A DNA stretch of 64,000 nt from Alphaproteobacteria bacterium (GCA_016124335.1 WGNX01000010.1:124001-188000); one strand, 5' to 3'. Counted from the stretch's first letter, positions 11,751 to 22,087 are shown. A program made the numbers and translations. Notes: generated from the sequence alone by a model not told the origin.

Positions 11751-12738
11751 TCCGGCACAAATGAAGATCGCCGCCACGACGTTGGCAGTGGCACTTGCCG
11801 TTGCGCTAGGCGAGCTGGCCAGCGACGACGTACTGGTGCAGATGCGGCATCCGATGGTCGCTCTGGGCGCGCTGGTGCTGGCGGTGGCATCGGCCGTGGC
11901 TCTCGGGATCGAATTCGGTCGCGGCGAGGCCGGCGAAACCGGTCCATCGGCAGCAAACGCATCGCCGTCGCGCCCGGTCGAACCGGGACCGGGTCAGGCC
12001 CGCTTCGATGCCATGTCGCGGGCCGAAACCGAATTCCTGGCCAACATGAGCCACGAACTGCGCACGCCGCTGAATGCCGTGATCGGCTTCGCCGAGCTGA
12101 TCCTGGACGGGGCCCACACTCAGCCGGCCAACCCGCGCCACGTTGCCTACGCCCGCCACATTCGCGCCGGCGGCGAGCAGGTGCTGTCGATCGTCGACGC
12201 CATTCTGGATATGTCCCAGCTTGCAGCCGGACAGGTAAAACTGCGGCCGCGCCGCGTCGAGCCGCGCGCCGTGGCCGAGGAATGCGCCCGATCGGTTGCC
12301 GCACAGGCCGAGGCGGCTCGGGTCGAGCTGGAGGTGCGGCCGACGACGGCCTCTCCGTTCTCGGCGGACCCGGCCTGTCTCGCCCAGGCACTGACAAACC
12401 TGATGTCGAACGCCGTCAAGTTCACCCGACCGGGCGGCCGCGTCAGCATCTGCGCCACCGACTGCGAGCACGATGCGATCGCTTTCGAAGTGTCCGATAC
12501 CGGCATCGGCATGACGCCCGGAGAGATCGCCATCGCAATGCAGCCGTTCCGCACGGTCGAAAGTTCGATGACACGCCTGCGCGGCGGTGTCGGGCTCGGG
12601 CTTACGCTGGCGGAGCGTCTCGTGCGACTGCACGGCGGCAAGCTTCGCATCGACAGTCGACCGGGGTACGGCACAACGGTCAGAGCAATCCTGCCGCGGG
12701 TACTTCCGACCGATCCGACGCGAGGTGGAGAACCATGA
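11743..12738 (+). CDS. Membrane-anchored histidine kinase
   Basis: 331 residues. Two hydrophobic segments near residues 10-24 and 37-57 form an N-terminal anchor with almost no extracytoplasmic loop, so an external ligand domain is absent. The HisKA box FLANMSHELRTPLNAVIGF has His104. The ATPase has NLMSNAVKFTRPGG, SDTGIGMT and VGLGLTLAERLV. The ATG at 11743 overlaps the end of the DUF6894-like gene by 8 bases; ATG at 11761 is an alternative. Its stop overlaps the next start (ATGA). No response regulator gene is adjacent. Confidence 0.82.
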   Translation: MRSPAQMKIAATTLAVALAVALGELASDDVLVQMRHPMVALGALVLAVASAVALGIEFGRGEAGETGPSAANASPSRPVEPGPGQARFDAMSRAETEFLANMSHELRTPLNAVIGFAELILDGAHTQPANPRHVAYARHIRAGGEQVLSIVDAILDMSQLAAGQVKLRPRRVEPRAVAEECARSVAAQAEAARVELEVRPTTASPFSADPACLAQALTNLMSNAVKFTRPGGRVSICATDCEHDAIAFEVSDTGIGMTPGEIAIAMQPFRTVESSMTRLRGGVGLGLTLAERLVRLHGGKLRIDSRPGYGTTVRAILPRVLPTDPTRGGEP

Positions 12739-14009
12739 CTATAGTTCGAACCAGCCTGAAGAAACTGGGGAGCATGCTGCTCTCCCTGACCGCCGAAGCC
12801 AAAACGCACGAAGCAACCGCGGAAGCCAAACCGTCGCGGTCGTTGGGCCAGATGCGCAGGCCGAACGCGACGACGGTGATGGCTGGAAGCATCCAGTTTC
12901 TCGGCATGACGGAGATCAAGGAGCGCCTGGGCGCGCGGTGGGATGCCGTGGCGGACATCGCCGGCAAGGTTGCGGAGCAGACCATCCGGCGACACATCTC
13001 GATCGAGGATGCCTACCAGCGTCAAGGCGCAGATGCGTTCGTGCTTTGCTTCGCCTCGCCTGACCGGGCGCACGCCGAGGCCAAAACACGGAGGATTGCG
13101 GAGGACATCGCCACGGTGCTCGCCCGGCAGGCGCCGCAAGCCGGCTTCCGGATCGACCATACCGTCGCCGAAATGAAGTGGGCCGATATCGACAACGGCG
13201 AGGCGGACCTGATCGCCGAACAGATCGCCAAGGAGCTGCGCCAGATCCGCGAGAGGGCCGAAGTCGCCGCTCGGGCCTGGCGAAACGAGCTGATACGCAA
13301 TGCCGGCGTCCGCTTCGGCCCAATCTGGCACCCGCCGCGTCGTACCGTCGCGTGCTACCGCGCAATGCTGAACGAGCAAACCGGCACGCACGCCCTGCAG
13401 CGCCTGTCCGGCATCACGTCGCCGAAGGAACTGAAAAGCACGCTGCACGAGCTCAACTGCCTCGTCGTCGGCCGGGCAATCAAGGCTCTCGACGCGCTGC
13501 TGCACGCTGGCGGCATGGCGCAGATCCTCGTTCCAGTAAACTTCAACTCGCTAAACGACCGCACGGCGCGCGAGAAGTACCTCAACCTCTGCCGGGACAT
13601 CCCCGAGAACTACCAGCGCCTGATCCTGTTCGAGGTGCACGGTGCGCCCCCCGGGACACCGATCTCCCGCCTCATCGAGGTCGCACTTACGCTCAAGCTT
13701 TTCGGTCACGGCGTGCTGGTGGAGTTGCCGGCGACCAGCAGCCGGCTTCAGGATCTGGCGTCGGTGGGGCTGTTCGGCCTGTCGGTCGATGCGAGGTCGC
13801 TGCCGCGCGATTGCGGACAGGCCGCGACGGTACTGACGCGCCTGGGCGCCGCAGCAGCCACTTTCAACCTGAAAGTGTTCGTGCACGGCGCCGATACGGT
13901 GGGAATGCTCGATGCGGCGCAGAACGCGCACGCCGACTATATCGACGGCCGCGCAGTCGCCATGCCCCTCACTGAGCCCAAGACCGCCTATCACTGGTCG
14001 CCGCACTAG
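12735..14009 (+). CDS. Degenerate GGDEF/EAL-like signalling protein
   Basis: 424 residues, started from the ATG of an ATGA overlap with the kinase stop. Residues about 50-130 are laid out like a GGDEF domain, but the active-site loop reads QGADAF (97-102) instead of GGDEF. The C-terminal half has the strand order of an EAL domain: [11 protein letters not shown], then RLILFEVHG, later [16 protein letters not shown] and [14 protein letters not shown] and DDFG are missing. If correct, neither half can make or cleave c-di-GMP, which suggests a binding or scaffold protein for the coupled kinase. The domain assignment is by eye and moderately secure. Confidence 0.6.
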   Translation: MTIVRTSLKKLGSMLLSLTAEAKTHEATAEAKPSRSLGQMRRPNATTVMAGSIQFLGMTEIKERLGARWDAVADIAGKVAEQTIRRHISIEDAYQRQGADAFVLCFASPDRAHAEAKTRRIAEDIATVLARQAPQAGFRIDHTVAEMKWADIDNGEADLIAEQIAKELRQIRERAEVAARAWRNELIRNAGVRFGPIWHPPRRTVACYRAMLNEQTGTHALQRLSGITSPKELKSTLHELNCLVVGRAIKALDALLHAGGMAQILVPVNFNSLNDRTAREKYLNLCRDIPENYQRLILFEVHGAPPGTPISRLIEVALTLKLFGHGVLVELPATSSRLQDLASVGLFGLSVDARSLPRDCGQAATVLTRLGAAAATFNLKVFVHGADTVGMLDAAQNAHADYIDGRAVAMPLTEPKTAYHWSPH

Positions 14010-14020
14010 CGCCGGCGGAC

Positions 14021-16210
14021 CTACATGAAGCTGTAGGGATCGATGTCGATCTGCACGCGCACGGCGTCGGGGATGCGCGTCTGCGACAGCCATCCATCGA
14101 GGATCTGCTGCAAGTTGGCCTCCCGACCCGCCTTCAGCAGCAGGCGGCGGCGATGGCGGCCACGCAGGATCGCCATCGGGGCGGGGGCAGGCCCCAGCAC
14201 GCGGATGCCGGGATCGTTGGGCGCCGTGGCCCCGAGGCGGCGGGAAAGCCGTTCGACCAGCCCTTCGTCCTCGCCCGCCACGATGATCGCGGCAAGCCTT
14301 CCATAAGGTGGCCAGCCGTGGCGCTGCCGGTCGGCGCGTTCGGCCGCAAGGAAGCGTGCGCGGTCGCCGCCCACAAGCGCCTTCATCACGGCATGTTCGG
14401 GCATGTGCGTTTGCAGCAGCACCCGTCCCGGCCGTTCCGCACGACCCGCACGACCCGAAACCTGATGGAGAAGCTGCCACGTGCGTTCGCCCGCGCGCAG
14501 GTCGCCACCCGACAGGCCGAGGTCCGCATCGACCACGCCCACCAGCGTCAGCAGCGGAAAATGGTGGCCCTTCGCGACGATCTGCGTGCCGACAAGGATG
14601 TCGATCTCGCGCGCGGCCATCCGGCGCACGAATTCCTCCGCCGCCGCCGGGCCCGTCACGGTGTCCGACGTCATCACGTCGATCTTCGCGTCGGGGAACA
14701 GCGCACGCGCTTCTTCCGCCACGCGCTCGACGCCCGGCCCGCAGGCGACGAACGAATCCTCGGCCGTGCAGGCCGGGCACTGGCGCGGCAGCGGCGCGGA
14801 ATAGCCGCAATGATGGCATTGCAGGCGCGCGTGCAGGCGATGCTCGACCAGCCATGCCGTGCAGGACGGGCACTGGAGCCGGTGGCCGCACGCGCGGCAC
14901 AGCGTCAGCGGCGCATAGCCGCGCCGGTTCAAGAACAGCATCGACTGTTCGCCCGCGGCAAGCGCCTCGCGCAGTGCCGCGCGCAGCGGCTCGCTCAGGA
15001 ACGACTGGCGCGGCGGCGGAAAGCGGCGAAGGTCCACCGCCTCCACCTTCGGCAGGCTCGCCCCGCCGTGGCGCGCGGGCAGTTCGACGCACGCATAGCG
15101 CCCGCGTTCGACATTCGCGAGCGTCTCCAGCGACGGCGTGGCCGACGCGAGCACGACCGGGCAGCCTTCGAAGCGCGCGCGCACGACCGCCATGTCGCGC
15201 GCGTGGTAGATCGTGCCGTCCTCCTGCTTGAAAGCCTGCTCGTGTTCCTCGTCCACGACGACAAGGCCGAGCCGGTCGAACGGCAGGAACAGCGCCGAAC
15301 GCGCGCCCACGACGACGGGTGCTTCGCCCGCGGCGACCGCGCGCCACACGCGCGCGCGTTCGCGCGTGCCCAGCTCGGAATGCCATTGCGCGGGTTCTGC
15401 GCCGAAGCGCTGTGCGAAGCGCGCGAGCCACTGCGCACCCATCGCGATTTCCGGCAGCATCACGAGCACCTGCTTGCCGGCCGCGATCGCGGCGGCCACC
15501 GCCTCGAAATAGACTTCCGTCTTGCCCGAGCCGGTCACGCCATCGAGCAGCGTGACCGAGAAGCCCTCGCCCACGCGGCCCGCCAGAATGTCGGCGGCGG
15601 CGCGCTGCGCCTCGCTCAGGTTGGCGCGGGGATGGCCCGCATCGGGCGCCTTGGGCGCGGGCGGGTCGATCTCGTGCGTCTCCAGCCAGCCTTTTTCAAG
15701 CAGGCCCTTGACCACGCCGCCCGAAACGCCGGCCGCGCGCGCAAGCTCGGCCGCCGGCCGCGCCCCGCTGCGCGCTTCCAAGAGCGCGCGCTTGCGTGCC
15801 GGGGTCAGCACGCCCGGCTCGTCGAGTTCGGGATCGGGCGCGGAGTCCGACACCGCGACGACCGACATGCGGCGCGGCTCGACGAAGGCGTCGGGCACGC
15901 TCATCGCCATGCGCAGCACGTTGCCCAGCGGCGACATCGTGTAGGCCGCGACCCACGCGATGAATTTCCGCAAGGGCGCGCGCATCGCCGGCACGGGCAG
16001 GCGCGCCGCGACGTCTTTCAGCTTCGCCTCGTCGAGCGCCGCGTCGGGTGCATCGTCCCACACCACGCCCGTGACCGCGCGCCGCCCGAGCGGTACGCCG
16101 ACGAAATCGCCCGGCGCGTATTCGCGCCCCGGCGGCACCCGGTAGTCATAGGGCCCGAGGGGCAGCGGCAGGGCCACGCGCACGCGCATGCTGGATCGCG
16201 ACTCGGCCAT
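14021..16210 (-). CDS. priA: Primosomal protein N' (replication restart helicase PriA)
   Basis: 729 residues. DNA helicase that reloads the replisome at stalled forks. The N-terminal DNA-binding domain ([18 protein letters not shown]) is followed by helicase motif I ([14 protein letters not shown], residues 224 onward), motif [14 protein letters not shown], and a zinc module with paired cysteines ([30 protein letters not shown]). Late motifs [12 protein letters not shown] and [14 protein letters not shown] are present. Full length. It is divergent from fsa, with 45 bases between the two starts. Confidence 0.96.
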   Translation of the reverse strand: MAESRSSMRVRVALPLPLGPYDYRVPPGREYAPGDFVGVPLGRRAVTGVVWDDAPDAALDEAKLKDVAARLPVPAMRAPLRKFIAWVAAYTMSPLGNVLRMAMSVPDAFVEPRRMSVVAVSDSAPDPELDEPGVLTPARKRALLEARSGARPAAELARAAGVSGGVVKGLLEKGWLETHEIDPPAPKAPDAGHPRANLSEAQRAAADILAGRVGEGFSVTLLDGVTGSGKTEVYFEAVAAAIAAGKQVLVMLPEIAMGAQWLARFAQRFGAEPAQWHSELGTRERARVWRAVAAGEAPVVVGARSALFLPFDRLGLVVVDEEHEQAFKQEDGTIYHARDMAVVRARFEGCPVVLASATPSLETLANVERGRYACVELPARHGGASLPKVEAVDLRRFPPPRQSFLSEPLRAALREALAAGEQSMLFLNRRGYAPLTLCRACGHRLQCPSCTAWLVEHRLHARLQCHHCGYSAPLPRQCPACTAEDSFVACGPGVERVAEEARALFPDAKIDVMTSDTVTGPAAAEEFVRRMAAREIDILVGTQIVAKGHHFPLLTLVGVVDADLGLSGGDLRAGERTWQLLHQVSGRAGRAERPGRVLLQTHMPEHAVMKALVGGDRARFLAAERADRQRHGWPPYGRLAAIIVAGEDEGLVERLSRRLGATAPNDPGIRVLGPAPAPMAILRGRHRRRLLLKAGREANLQQILDGWLSQTRIPDAVRVQIDIDPYSFM

Positions 16211-16255
16211 CGGCTAGACTCTGGCCGTTTCGAGTCGCGAGGCAAAGCGCTTCAG

Positions 16256-16912
16256 ATGAAATTCTTCGTCGACACTGCCGAAATCTCGGAAATCCGCGAA
16301 CTTGCCGCCACCGGCCTCGTCGATGGCGTGACGACGAACCCGTCGCTGATCGCGAAGTCCGGCCGCAAATTCCTCGATGTCGTCGCCGAGATCTGCTCGG
16401 TCGTCCCCGGCCCCGTCAGCGCCGAGGTCGTGTCGAACGATTTCGAGACGATGCTGAAGGAAGGCAAGAAGCTCGCCGCCATCGCCAAGAACATCGCGGT
16501 CAAGGTGCCGCTGACGGTCGACGGCCTCAAGACCTGCAAGGCGCTCGCCGACGCGGGCACGATGGTCAACGTCACGCTGTGCTTCAGCCCCGCGCAGGCG
16601 ATCCTTGCCGCGAAGGCCGGCGCCGCGTTCGTCTCGCCCTTCGTGGGCCGGCTCGACGACGTTGGCACCGACGGCATGCAGCTCATCGCCGACATCTGCC
16701 AGATCTACGCGCAGTACCCCACTTTCCGCACCGAAGTGCTCGTCGCCTCGGTGCGCGGACCCATGCATATCGTGGAAGCCGCCAAGCTCGGCGCGCATGT
16801 CGCCACGATGCCGCCCAGCGTGCTCAAGCAGCTCTTCGGTCATCCGTTGACCGACAAGGGCCTCGCCCAGTTCAACGCGGACTGGAAGAAGACCGGCCAG
16901 TCCCTCCTCTAG
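16256..16912 (+). CDS. fsa: Fructose-6-phosphate aldolase / small transaldolase
   Basis: 218 residues, the TalC/FSA subfamily length. The start [20 protein letters not shown] is canonical; [13 protein letters not shown] and the catalytic lysine strand [12 protein letters not shown] are intact, as is [15 protein letters not shown]. It interconverts fructose-6-phosphate with dihydroxyacetone plus glyceraldehyde-3-phosphate or acts as a transaldolase; sequence alone does not decide. The track ORF is a long read-through from inside priA. First of a same-strand run fsa, DUF484, xerC, exoD-like, GST. Confidence 0.93.
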   Translation: MKFFVDTAEISEIRELAATGLVDGVTTNPSLIAKSGRKFLDVVAEICSVVPGPVSAEVVSNDFETMLKEGKKLAAIAKNIAVKVPLTVDGLKTCKALADAGTMVNVTLCFSPAQAILAAKAGAAFVSPFVGRLDDVGTDGMQLIADICQIYAQYPTFRTEVLVASVRGPMHIVEAAKLGAHVATMPPSVLKQLFGHPLTDKGLAQFNADWKKTGQSLL

Positions 16913-16939
16913 CCGGAAGCAAGGGAGAACCCTTCGATC

Positions 16940-17659
16940 ATGGCCGAGACCGACAGCGCAAACGCCCTCGCCGGCCCGCCCCCGCCTACGGGTGCGGCCG
17001 TGGCCGAGTATCTGCGCCGCCATCCCGACTTCCTGATCGAACATCCCGACCTGCTGTGGATCCTGACGCCGCCCTCGCAGCGCTCGGAAAACGGCGTGGT
17101 CGACATGCAGCGCTACATGCTCGAGCGCATGCGCACCGACCTTGCCAAGATCACCGCCGCACAGGCCGAGCTGATCGCCACCTCGCGCGCGAACCTCGCC
17201 ACGCAAGGCCGCATCCATGCGGCCGTGCTGTCGGTGCTGACCGCCAAATCGCTGCCGCACTGCATCGATACGATCGCGGTCGACCTGCCCATGCATCTGG
17301 AAGTCGACGCCATCGGGCTGGGCTTCGAATCGATCGAGAGCGCCGCCCCCGGCGAGACGGCGCAGAACCTGCGCATCCTGCCGCGCGGCACGGTCGACCG
17401 CCTGATGGGCGAGCGGCGCGACATCCTGCTGCTGGCCGACGAGCCGGGCGACAGTTCGCTCTACGGCGGCGCGTCGACGCTCGTGCGCAGCCAGGCGCTG
17501 CTGCGTCTGCAGCTGAAGCGCGACATGCCGCCGGGCATCCTTGCCTTCGGCGCGCGCACGACATCGAAATTCCATCCCGGCCAGGGCACGGAACTTCTCA
17601 ATTTCCTCGGCCGCACGGTCGAGGCCAGCCTGCGCGGATGGCTGTCGCGCGGCAATTGA
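16940..17659 (+). CDS. DUF484 family protein
   Basis: 239 residues. The N-terminal block VAEYLRRHPDFLIEHPDLLW is the DUF484 hallmark and the rest has a GAF-like layout (IDTIAVDLPMHLEVDAIGLG, then LLLADEPGD, LRLQLKRDMPPGILAFGART, HPGQGTELLNFLGRTVEASL). The function is not established; the gene often sits beside xerC, as here, where xerC begins inside its 3' end. The ATG is preceded by AAGGGAGAA. Confidence 0.9.
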   Translation: MAETDSANALAGPPPPTGAAVAEYLRRHPDFLIEHPDLLWILTPPSQRSENGVVDMQRYMLERMRTDLAKITAAQAELIATSRANLATQGRIHAAVLSVLTAKSLPHCIDTIAVDLPMHLEVDAIGLGFESIESAAPGETAQNLRILPRGTVDRLMGERRDILLLADEPGDSSLYGGASTLVRSQALLRLQLKRDMPPGILAFGARTTSKFHPGQGTELLNFLGRTVEASLRGWLSRGN

Positions 17660-18594
17660 CGCCCGGTTTCGCGGCGGCGGCCGATCTGCTGCCCGCGATC
17701 GAACGCTGGCAGGCGGCATTGCGCGACGAAAAACGCGCCTCGCGCCACACGCTGTCGAACTACACGCGCGACCTTTCCGATTTCCTGTCCTTCCTTCAGG
17801 ACCATCTGGGCGAGCCGCCCACGCTGGCCGCCCTCTCGGCGCTGAAGCCCGCCGACCTGCGCGGCTTCCTTGCCCGCCGCATGCAGGCGGGCCTCAAGGC
17901 GACGTCGAACGCCCGCGCCCTTTCGGCGCTACGCGGCTTCTTCCGTTTCCTCGACCGGCAGGGGCTGGCGTCGAACGCGCATGTCGGCGCGCTGCGCGGG
18001 CCGCGCCTGCCCAAGAGCGTGCCCAAGGCGCTGCATGCCGAGGATGCGGGTGCGCTTCTCGATGCCGCGGATATCGGGGCATCGGCCCCGTGGATCGAGG
18101 CGCGCGACCGCGCCGTGCTGGCCCTTCTCTACGGGGCGGGCCTGCGCATCGACGAAGCGCTGTCGCTGGACCGCGGCGTGCTGCCGCTGGGCGAGATGCT
18201 CCGCGTGATCGGCAAGGGCCGCAAGGCGCGCGACGTGCCGCTGCTGGCGCGGGTGCGCGAACTCGTCGAAACCTATGCGCGCCAATGTCCGTTCAAGGGC
18301 GGGGCGAAGGATGCGCTGTTCGTGGGCGCACGCGGCAAGCGGCTCAATGCCGGCATCGTGCAGGCCAAGGTGCGCATGCTGCGCGACACGCTGGGCCTGC
18401 CCGAAACCGCCACGCCGCATGCGCTGCGCCATTCCTTCGCCACGCACCTGCTGGGTGCCGGCGCCGATCTCCGCGCGATCCAGGAGCTGCTGGGTCACGC
18501 CTCGCTTTCCACCACGCAGCGCTATACGGATGTCGACGCCGAACGGCTGATCGACGTCTATGCCGCCGCACATCCGCGCGCGCGCAGCACATGA
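17638..18594 (+). CDS. xerC: Tyrosine recombinase XerC-like
   Basis: 318 residues. Site-specific recombinase that resolves chromosome dimers at dif. The SAM-like core-binding domain (SRHTLSNYTRDLSDFLSFL) is followed by the catalytic domain with R in YGAGLRIDEAL, HALRHSFATHLLGAGADLRA, GHASLSTTQRYTDVD (nucleophile Tyr). The DUF484 neighbour favours XerC over XerD. The ATG at 17638 overlaps DUF484 by 22 bases; a TTG at 17656 that overlaps the DUF484 stop is an alternative. Its stop overlaps the next start (ATGA). Confidence 0.9.
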   Translation: MAVARQLTPGFAAAADLLPAIERWQAALRDEKRASRHTLSNYTRDLSDFLSFLQDHLGEPPTLAALSALKPADLRGFLARRMQAGLKATSNARALSALRGFFRFLDRQGLASNAHVGALRGPRLPKSVPKALHAEDAGALLDAADIGASAPWIEARDRAVLALLYGAGLRIDEALSLDRGVLPLGEMLRVIGKGRKARDVPLLARVRELVETYARQCPFKGGAKDALFVGARGKRLNAGIVQAKVRMLRDTLGLPETATPHALRHSFATHLLGAGADLRAIQELLGHASLSTTQRYTDVDAERLIDVYAAAHPRARST

Positions 18595-19211
18595 CCGCGG
18601 AAGCCGCCGCCGTTTCGAGCCTTCTCCTCGAATTGCGCGCGCGGGGCCGCGAGCGCGTGCGCATCGCCGACCTGATCGAGGCACTCGACCACCGCGCCTT
18701 CGGTGCGGCGATGCTCCTCTTCGCCCTTCCCAACGCCGTGGGCATCGGCACGATTCCGGGCGTATCCACGCTGTTCGGCGTGCCGCAGATCGTGCTCGCC
18801 TTCCAGATGATCCTCGGCTTCGAGCGCCCGCGCCTGCCCGCCTGGCTGCTGGAACGTTCGATCGCACGCAAGGATTTCGAAACGTTCGTCGATCGGGGCG
18901 TGCCCCATCTCCAGCGCCTCGAACGCCATCTGAAACCGCGCCTGACGGCCCTTGCCGAAGGCCGCTTCGAGCGCGTCCTGGGCCTCGTCTTCCTCGTGAT
19001 GGCGACGATCGTTTCGCTGCCGATCCCGTTTGGCAACCAGCCGCCCGCGGTCGCGATGGCGCTGGTTGCACTTGGCCAGGTCGCGCGCGACGGCGCGTTC
19101 GTCGCGGTCGGGCTGGTTGCCGGCATCTTCGCGCTGGCGATCGCGCTGGCGGTCGTCGCCGGGGGTGCAGCCGTGATCTGGCTCGCAATCCAGCACCTGT
19201 TCGGGGGATAG
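18591..19211 (+). CDS. ExoD-like membrane protein (exopolysaccharide synthesis)
   Basis: 206 residues. The N-terminal RVRIADLIEALDHRAFGAAM leads into LLFALPNAVGIGTIPGVST, a typical ExoD pattern, then two or three further hydrophobic stretches (LGLVFLVMATIVSLPI, FVAVGLVAGIFALAIALAV). ExoD family proteins affect exopolysaccharide production and alkali tolerance in rhizobia; the biochemical role is unknown. ATG within the xerC stop (ATGA) indicates coupling. Confidence 0.82.
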   Translation: MTAEAAAVSSLLLELRARGRERVRIADLIEALDHRAFGAAMLLFALPNAVGIGTIPGVSTLFGVPQIVLAFQMILGFERPRLPAWLLERSIARKDFETFVDRGVPHLQRLERHLKPRLTALAEGRFERVLGLVFLVMATIVSLPIPFGNQPPAVAMALVALGQVARDGAFVAVGLVAGIFALAIALAVVAGGAAVIWLAIQHLFGG

Positions 19212-19213
19212 GG

Positions 19214-19855
19214 ATGAAGATCTATGGCGGGCCGGGCACGGCGGTGATGGCGCCGGCGGCGATCCTTGAGGAAATCGGTATCGGCTATGACTGGATCTCG
19301 ATGGACATGGAGGCCGGCGCCGCGCGCGACCCGGAATACCTGAAGCTCAACTCGAAGGGCCGCGTGCCGGTGCTGATCGACGACGGGTTCCTTTTGACCG
19401 AATCGGCCGCGATCTGCCTCCACCTCGCCGAGAAATTCCCGCAAGCCGGCCTTCTGCCTGCACCCGGCACGCGCGAACGCGCGCGCGCCTATGAGTGGAT
19501 GCTGTTCCTTTCGAACACGCTGCAGCCCACGCTGATGGACTGGTTCCATCCCGATTGGGTCCACGCCGACCCGGCTGCACACGCGGCGATCCAGGCGCAG
19601 GCCGGCGAACGGCTCCTCCGGCATTTCGATCATATCGACGCCACGCTTGCCGGGCGCGGAAAGCCCTATTGCCTGGGGGCGGCCGTATCGGTCGCCGATT
19701 TCTACGTGCACATGCTTGCCCGCTGGTCGCGCCACCAGAAGCGCCCGGCCTACGCCTGGCCCGCGATCAAGCGCCTCACCGACGCGATGAAAACGCGCCC
19801 GTCCGTCATACGGATGATGGCGCGGCAGGGGATCGAAGAAGCCGCGATGGCCTGA
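19214..19855 (+). CDS. Glutathione S-transferase family protein
   Basis: 213 residues. N-terminal thioredoxin-like domain with the cis-proline strand KGRVPVLIDDGFLLTESAAI, then the all-helical C-terminal domain with SVADFYVHMLARW. It starts 2 bases after the ExoD-like stop, within GGATAGGGATG. The substrate cannot be inferred; the short charged start MKIYGGPGTAV lacks an obvious catalytic Cys or Tyr, so a Ser-type or non-catalytic role is possible. Confidence 0.85.
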   Translation: MKIYGGPGTAVMAPAAILEEIGIGYDWISMDMEAGAARDPEYLKLNSKGRVPVLIDDGFLLTESAAICLHLAEKFPQAGLLPAPGTRERARAYEWMLFLSNTLQPTLMDWFHPDWVHADPAAHAAIQAQAGERLLRHFDHIDATLAGRGKPYCLGAAVSVADFYVHMLARWSRHQKRPAYAWPAIKRLTDAMKTRPSVIRMMARQGIEEAAMA

Positions 19856-19954
19856 CGGCTTACGCGCGCGCAACGCTGCCCCGAACGGCGCGCAGTTCTT
19901 GGCCGGTGCGGATCGGCTAGGATGCCGGGAACGCGAGGAAACAGGGCCCGAACC

Positions 19955-21178
19955 ATGAGCGACAGCAGCACCCACGACTGGGCGCATCACTATGCCGGCC
20001 GCACGCGCGGCATGCAGGCTTCCGAAATCCGCGAACTGCTGAAGGTTCTCGAAGATCCGGCGATCATCTCGTTCGCCGGCGGTATCCCCGACCCCACGCT
20101 TTTCCCGACGGCCGAAATCAGTGCCGCCTATGCGGCCGCCCTGTCGAACCCGGAAAAGAGCAGCGGCGCGCTGCAATATTCGGTCAGCGAAGGCTACGGG
20201 CCGCTGCGCGACTGGATCGTCGGCTACATGGGCACGCGCGGTATCGCCTGCACGCGCGACAACGTGATGATCGTCACGGGCTCGCAGCAGGGGCTCGATC
20301 TTCTGGGCAAGCTTTTCATCGGCGGCGGCGACACGGTGCTGGTCGAACGGCCAACCTATATGGGCGCGCTCCAGGCTTTCGGGCCGTGCGAACCCAACTA
20401 CGACGACCTGCTGCCCGGTTCCAATGCGACGGCGGCTTCGCTTTCCGAACGCGCGAAATCGCGTGGCGGGCGCGTGGCGGCGGCCTATTGCGTGCCGGAT
20501 TTCGCCAACCCGACCGGCGTTTCGATGACGACGGCAGGCCGCGAGAAGCTGCTCGACCTGTGCGCCGAACTCGACGTGCCGCTGTTCGAGGATGCGGCCT
20601 ACGAAGCGCTGCGCTATGACGGCCCGGCCTATCCCTCGTGCCTGGAACTCGACATCCGCCGCACCGGCGGAATCGATGCCTCGCGCGTGCTCTATTGCGG
20701 CACATTCTCGAAGACGATCTCGCCCGGCCTGCGCGTGGGCTGGGTGTGCGGGGCGAAGGACCCGATCCGCAAGCTCGTGCTGGCCAAGCAGGCCGGCGAC
20801 CTGCACAGCGCCACGATCAACCAGATGGTGATCCACGATGTCGTCGGGCGCTGCTACGACAGCCAAGTCGCCAAGGTGCGTGACGCCTATCGCATCAAGC
20901 GCGATGCGATGCTCGCCGCGCTTGACCGCCACATGCCCAAGGGCACGGAATGGACGAAGCCGGATGGCGGCATGTTCGTGTGGGTGACGCTTGCCGCCGG
21001 CCGCGATGCCGGTGCCTTGCTGCCGGTGGCGATCAAGCGCGAGCAGGTGGCCTATGTGCCCGGCCGCGCTTTCCACGCCACGGGCGGCGGGGAAAACACG
21101 CTACGCCTCAATTTCTCGATGCCAACGGTCGAGCGCATCGAGGCGGGCATCGCCCGTCTCGGCAAGCTGTTCGCTTAG
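19955..21178 (+). CDS. PLP-dependent aminotransferase, class I/II (2-aminoadipate transaminase-like)
   Basis: 407 residues. Fold-type I transaminase with the PLP lysine in YCGTFSKTISPGLRVGWV. SFAGGIPDPTLFP near the N-terminus and VTGSQQGLDLLGKLF, VERPTYMGALQAF and DFANPTGVSM are those of LysN/2-aminoadipate and related aminotransferases. The substrate is not certain (aromatic, branched or aminoadipate donors are all possible). The ATG at 19955 is preferred, with AGGAAACAGGG upstream. Convergent with the AT-rich island, 15 bases from its first gene. Confidence 0.88.
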   Translation: MSDSSTHDWAHHYAGRTRGMQASEIRELLKVLEDPAIISFAGGIPDPTLFPTAEISAAYAAALSNPEKSSGALQYSVSEGYGPLRDWIVGYMGTRGIACTRDNVMIVTGSQQGLDLLGKLFIGGGDTVLVERPTYMGALQAFGPCEPNYDDLLPGSNATAASLSERAKSRGGRVAAAYCVPDFANPTGVSMTTAGREKLLDLCAELDVPLFEDAAYEALRYDGPAYPSCLELDIRRTGGIDASRVLYCGTFSKTISPGLRVGWVCGAKDPIRKLVLAKQAGDLHSATINQMVIHDVVGRCYDSQVAKVRDAYRIKRDAMLAALDRHMPKGTEWTKPDGGMFVWVTLAAGRDAGALLPVAIKREQVAYVPGRAFHATGGGENTLRLNFSMPTVERIEAGIARLGKLFA

Positions 21179-21193
21179 CGGCCATTATCGCCA

Positions 21194-22087
21194 CTACGTC
21201 GCAAATTCACGAACTCCGCCAGTTACAAAGGAAGCAACTTCTGTAAAGTTGTTCTCTGCAATGTAATCTGGTTTGATGGCTTGAGTTGCTTTGCTTAGCT
21301 CTCGTTCACGAACGACGTCCTCATCGGTCCAGTGCGTAACTCGAACGAGTTTCTCATACGCGCCAATCGCATGCCGAGTTCCATACTTAGCCCAAACCGC
21401 AGTGACGCCGACATCCTTGGCCATTTTGACATCACGGGTAATGCTATCTCCTACGTAAGCCGCTTCATGCGGCGCTACGTTGAAGTCGGCGAGAATCTCT
21501 CTAAGTACATGCGGATCCGGCTTGCGCCTGTGCCGTTTCAACTGGTGGAATTGTCTCGCCACTAAGGCGTCAAATTTCTCAGAGCTATTTTTTGAAGTCG
21601 GATGCGATTGGCCGGATGTTTCGCGGCAATAAACCATAGAAAAAAATCCGATCAAATTTAGCCTCTCCAATCGCAGCTTAGCCGCGTACGCGTTGCTTTC
21701 TGTATGACCAACAATCAGCGCTCCGCTTTCCTCAATTTTTCTCAAGCCGGCGCCAACACCCGGATATTCCTTCAGCTCCCTAATTCTAACGCTGTTAAAT
21801 TTGTGAAACGCTGAATCAAGGATGGCCTTCAACTCGTCGCGATTTTTCCCGGGAAACCGGGACAAAACGGTTCTTGTTTCAAGAAGTGCAAACGGGTGTT
21901 CCGAATCGTGCCAACGCCGATGTACATTGCGCAAGTCGTCAAGCAAAATTTCTCGGTCGCAAGCAAGGATTTCCACAGCCTCATCAACCATAGCATAAAA
22001 TGATGCAACAAAAAAGCTCACCCAATCATAAAGGGTGTTATCTAAATCACAAATTAGTAGTCTGTATGAACGATCCAACTGAATCAT
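21194..22087 (-). CDS. HAD-superfamily hydrolase in AT-rich island
   Basis: About 297 residues from ATG 22087. Motif I is LLICDLDNTLYDW (nucleophile Asp14, acid Asp16), motif II IVGHTES, motif III lysine in RKPDPHVLREIL and motif IV AYVGDSITRDVKMAKDVG: all four are present, so it should be an active phosphatase or related enzyme. The helical cap between motifs I and II is large and includes FHKFNSVRIRELKEYPGVGA. The substrate is unknown. The track start is a TTG at 22165; GTG 22108 and ATG 22087 are better, though AGGGGA lies very close to the ATG. It follows the membrane-protein gene by 78 bases or less and is probably cotranscribed. Confidence 0.78.
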   Translation of the reverse strand: MIQLDRSYRLLICDLDNTLYDWVSFFVASFYAMVDEAVEILACDREILLDDLRNVHRRWHDSEHPFALLETRTVLSRFPGKNRDELKAILDSAFHKFNSVRIRELKEYPGVGAGLRKIEESGALIVGHTESNAYAAKLRLERLNLIGFFSMVYCRETSGQSHPTSKNSSEKFDALVARQFHQLKRHRRKPDPHVLREILADFNVAPHEAAYVGDSITRDVKMAKDVGVTAVWAKYGTRHAIGAYEKLVRVTHWTDEDVVRERELSKATQAIKPDYIAENNFTEVASFVTGGVREFAT

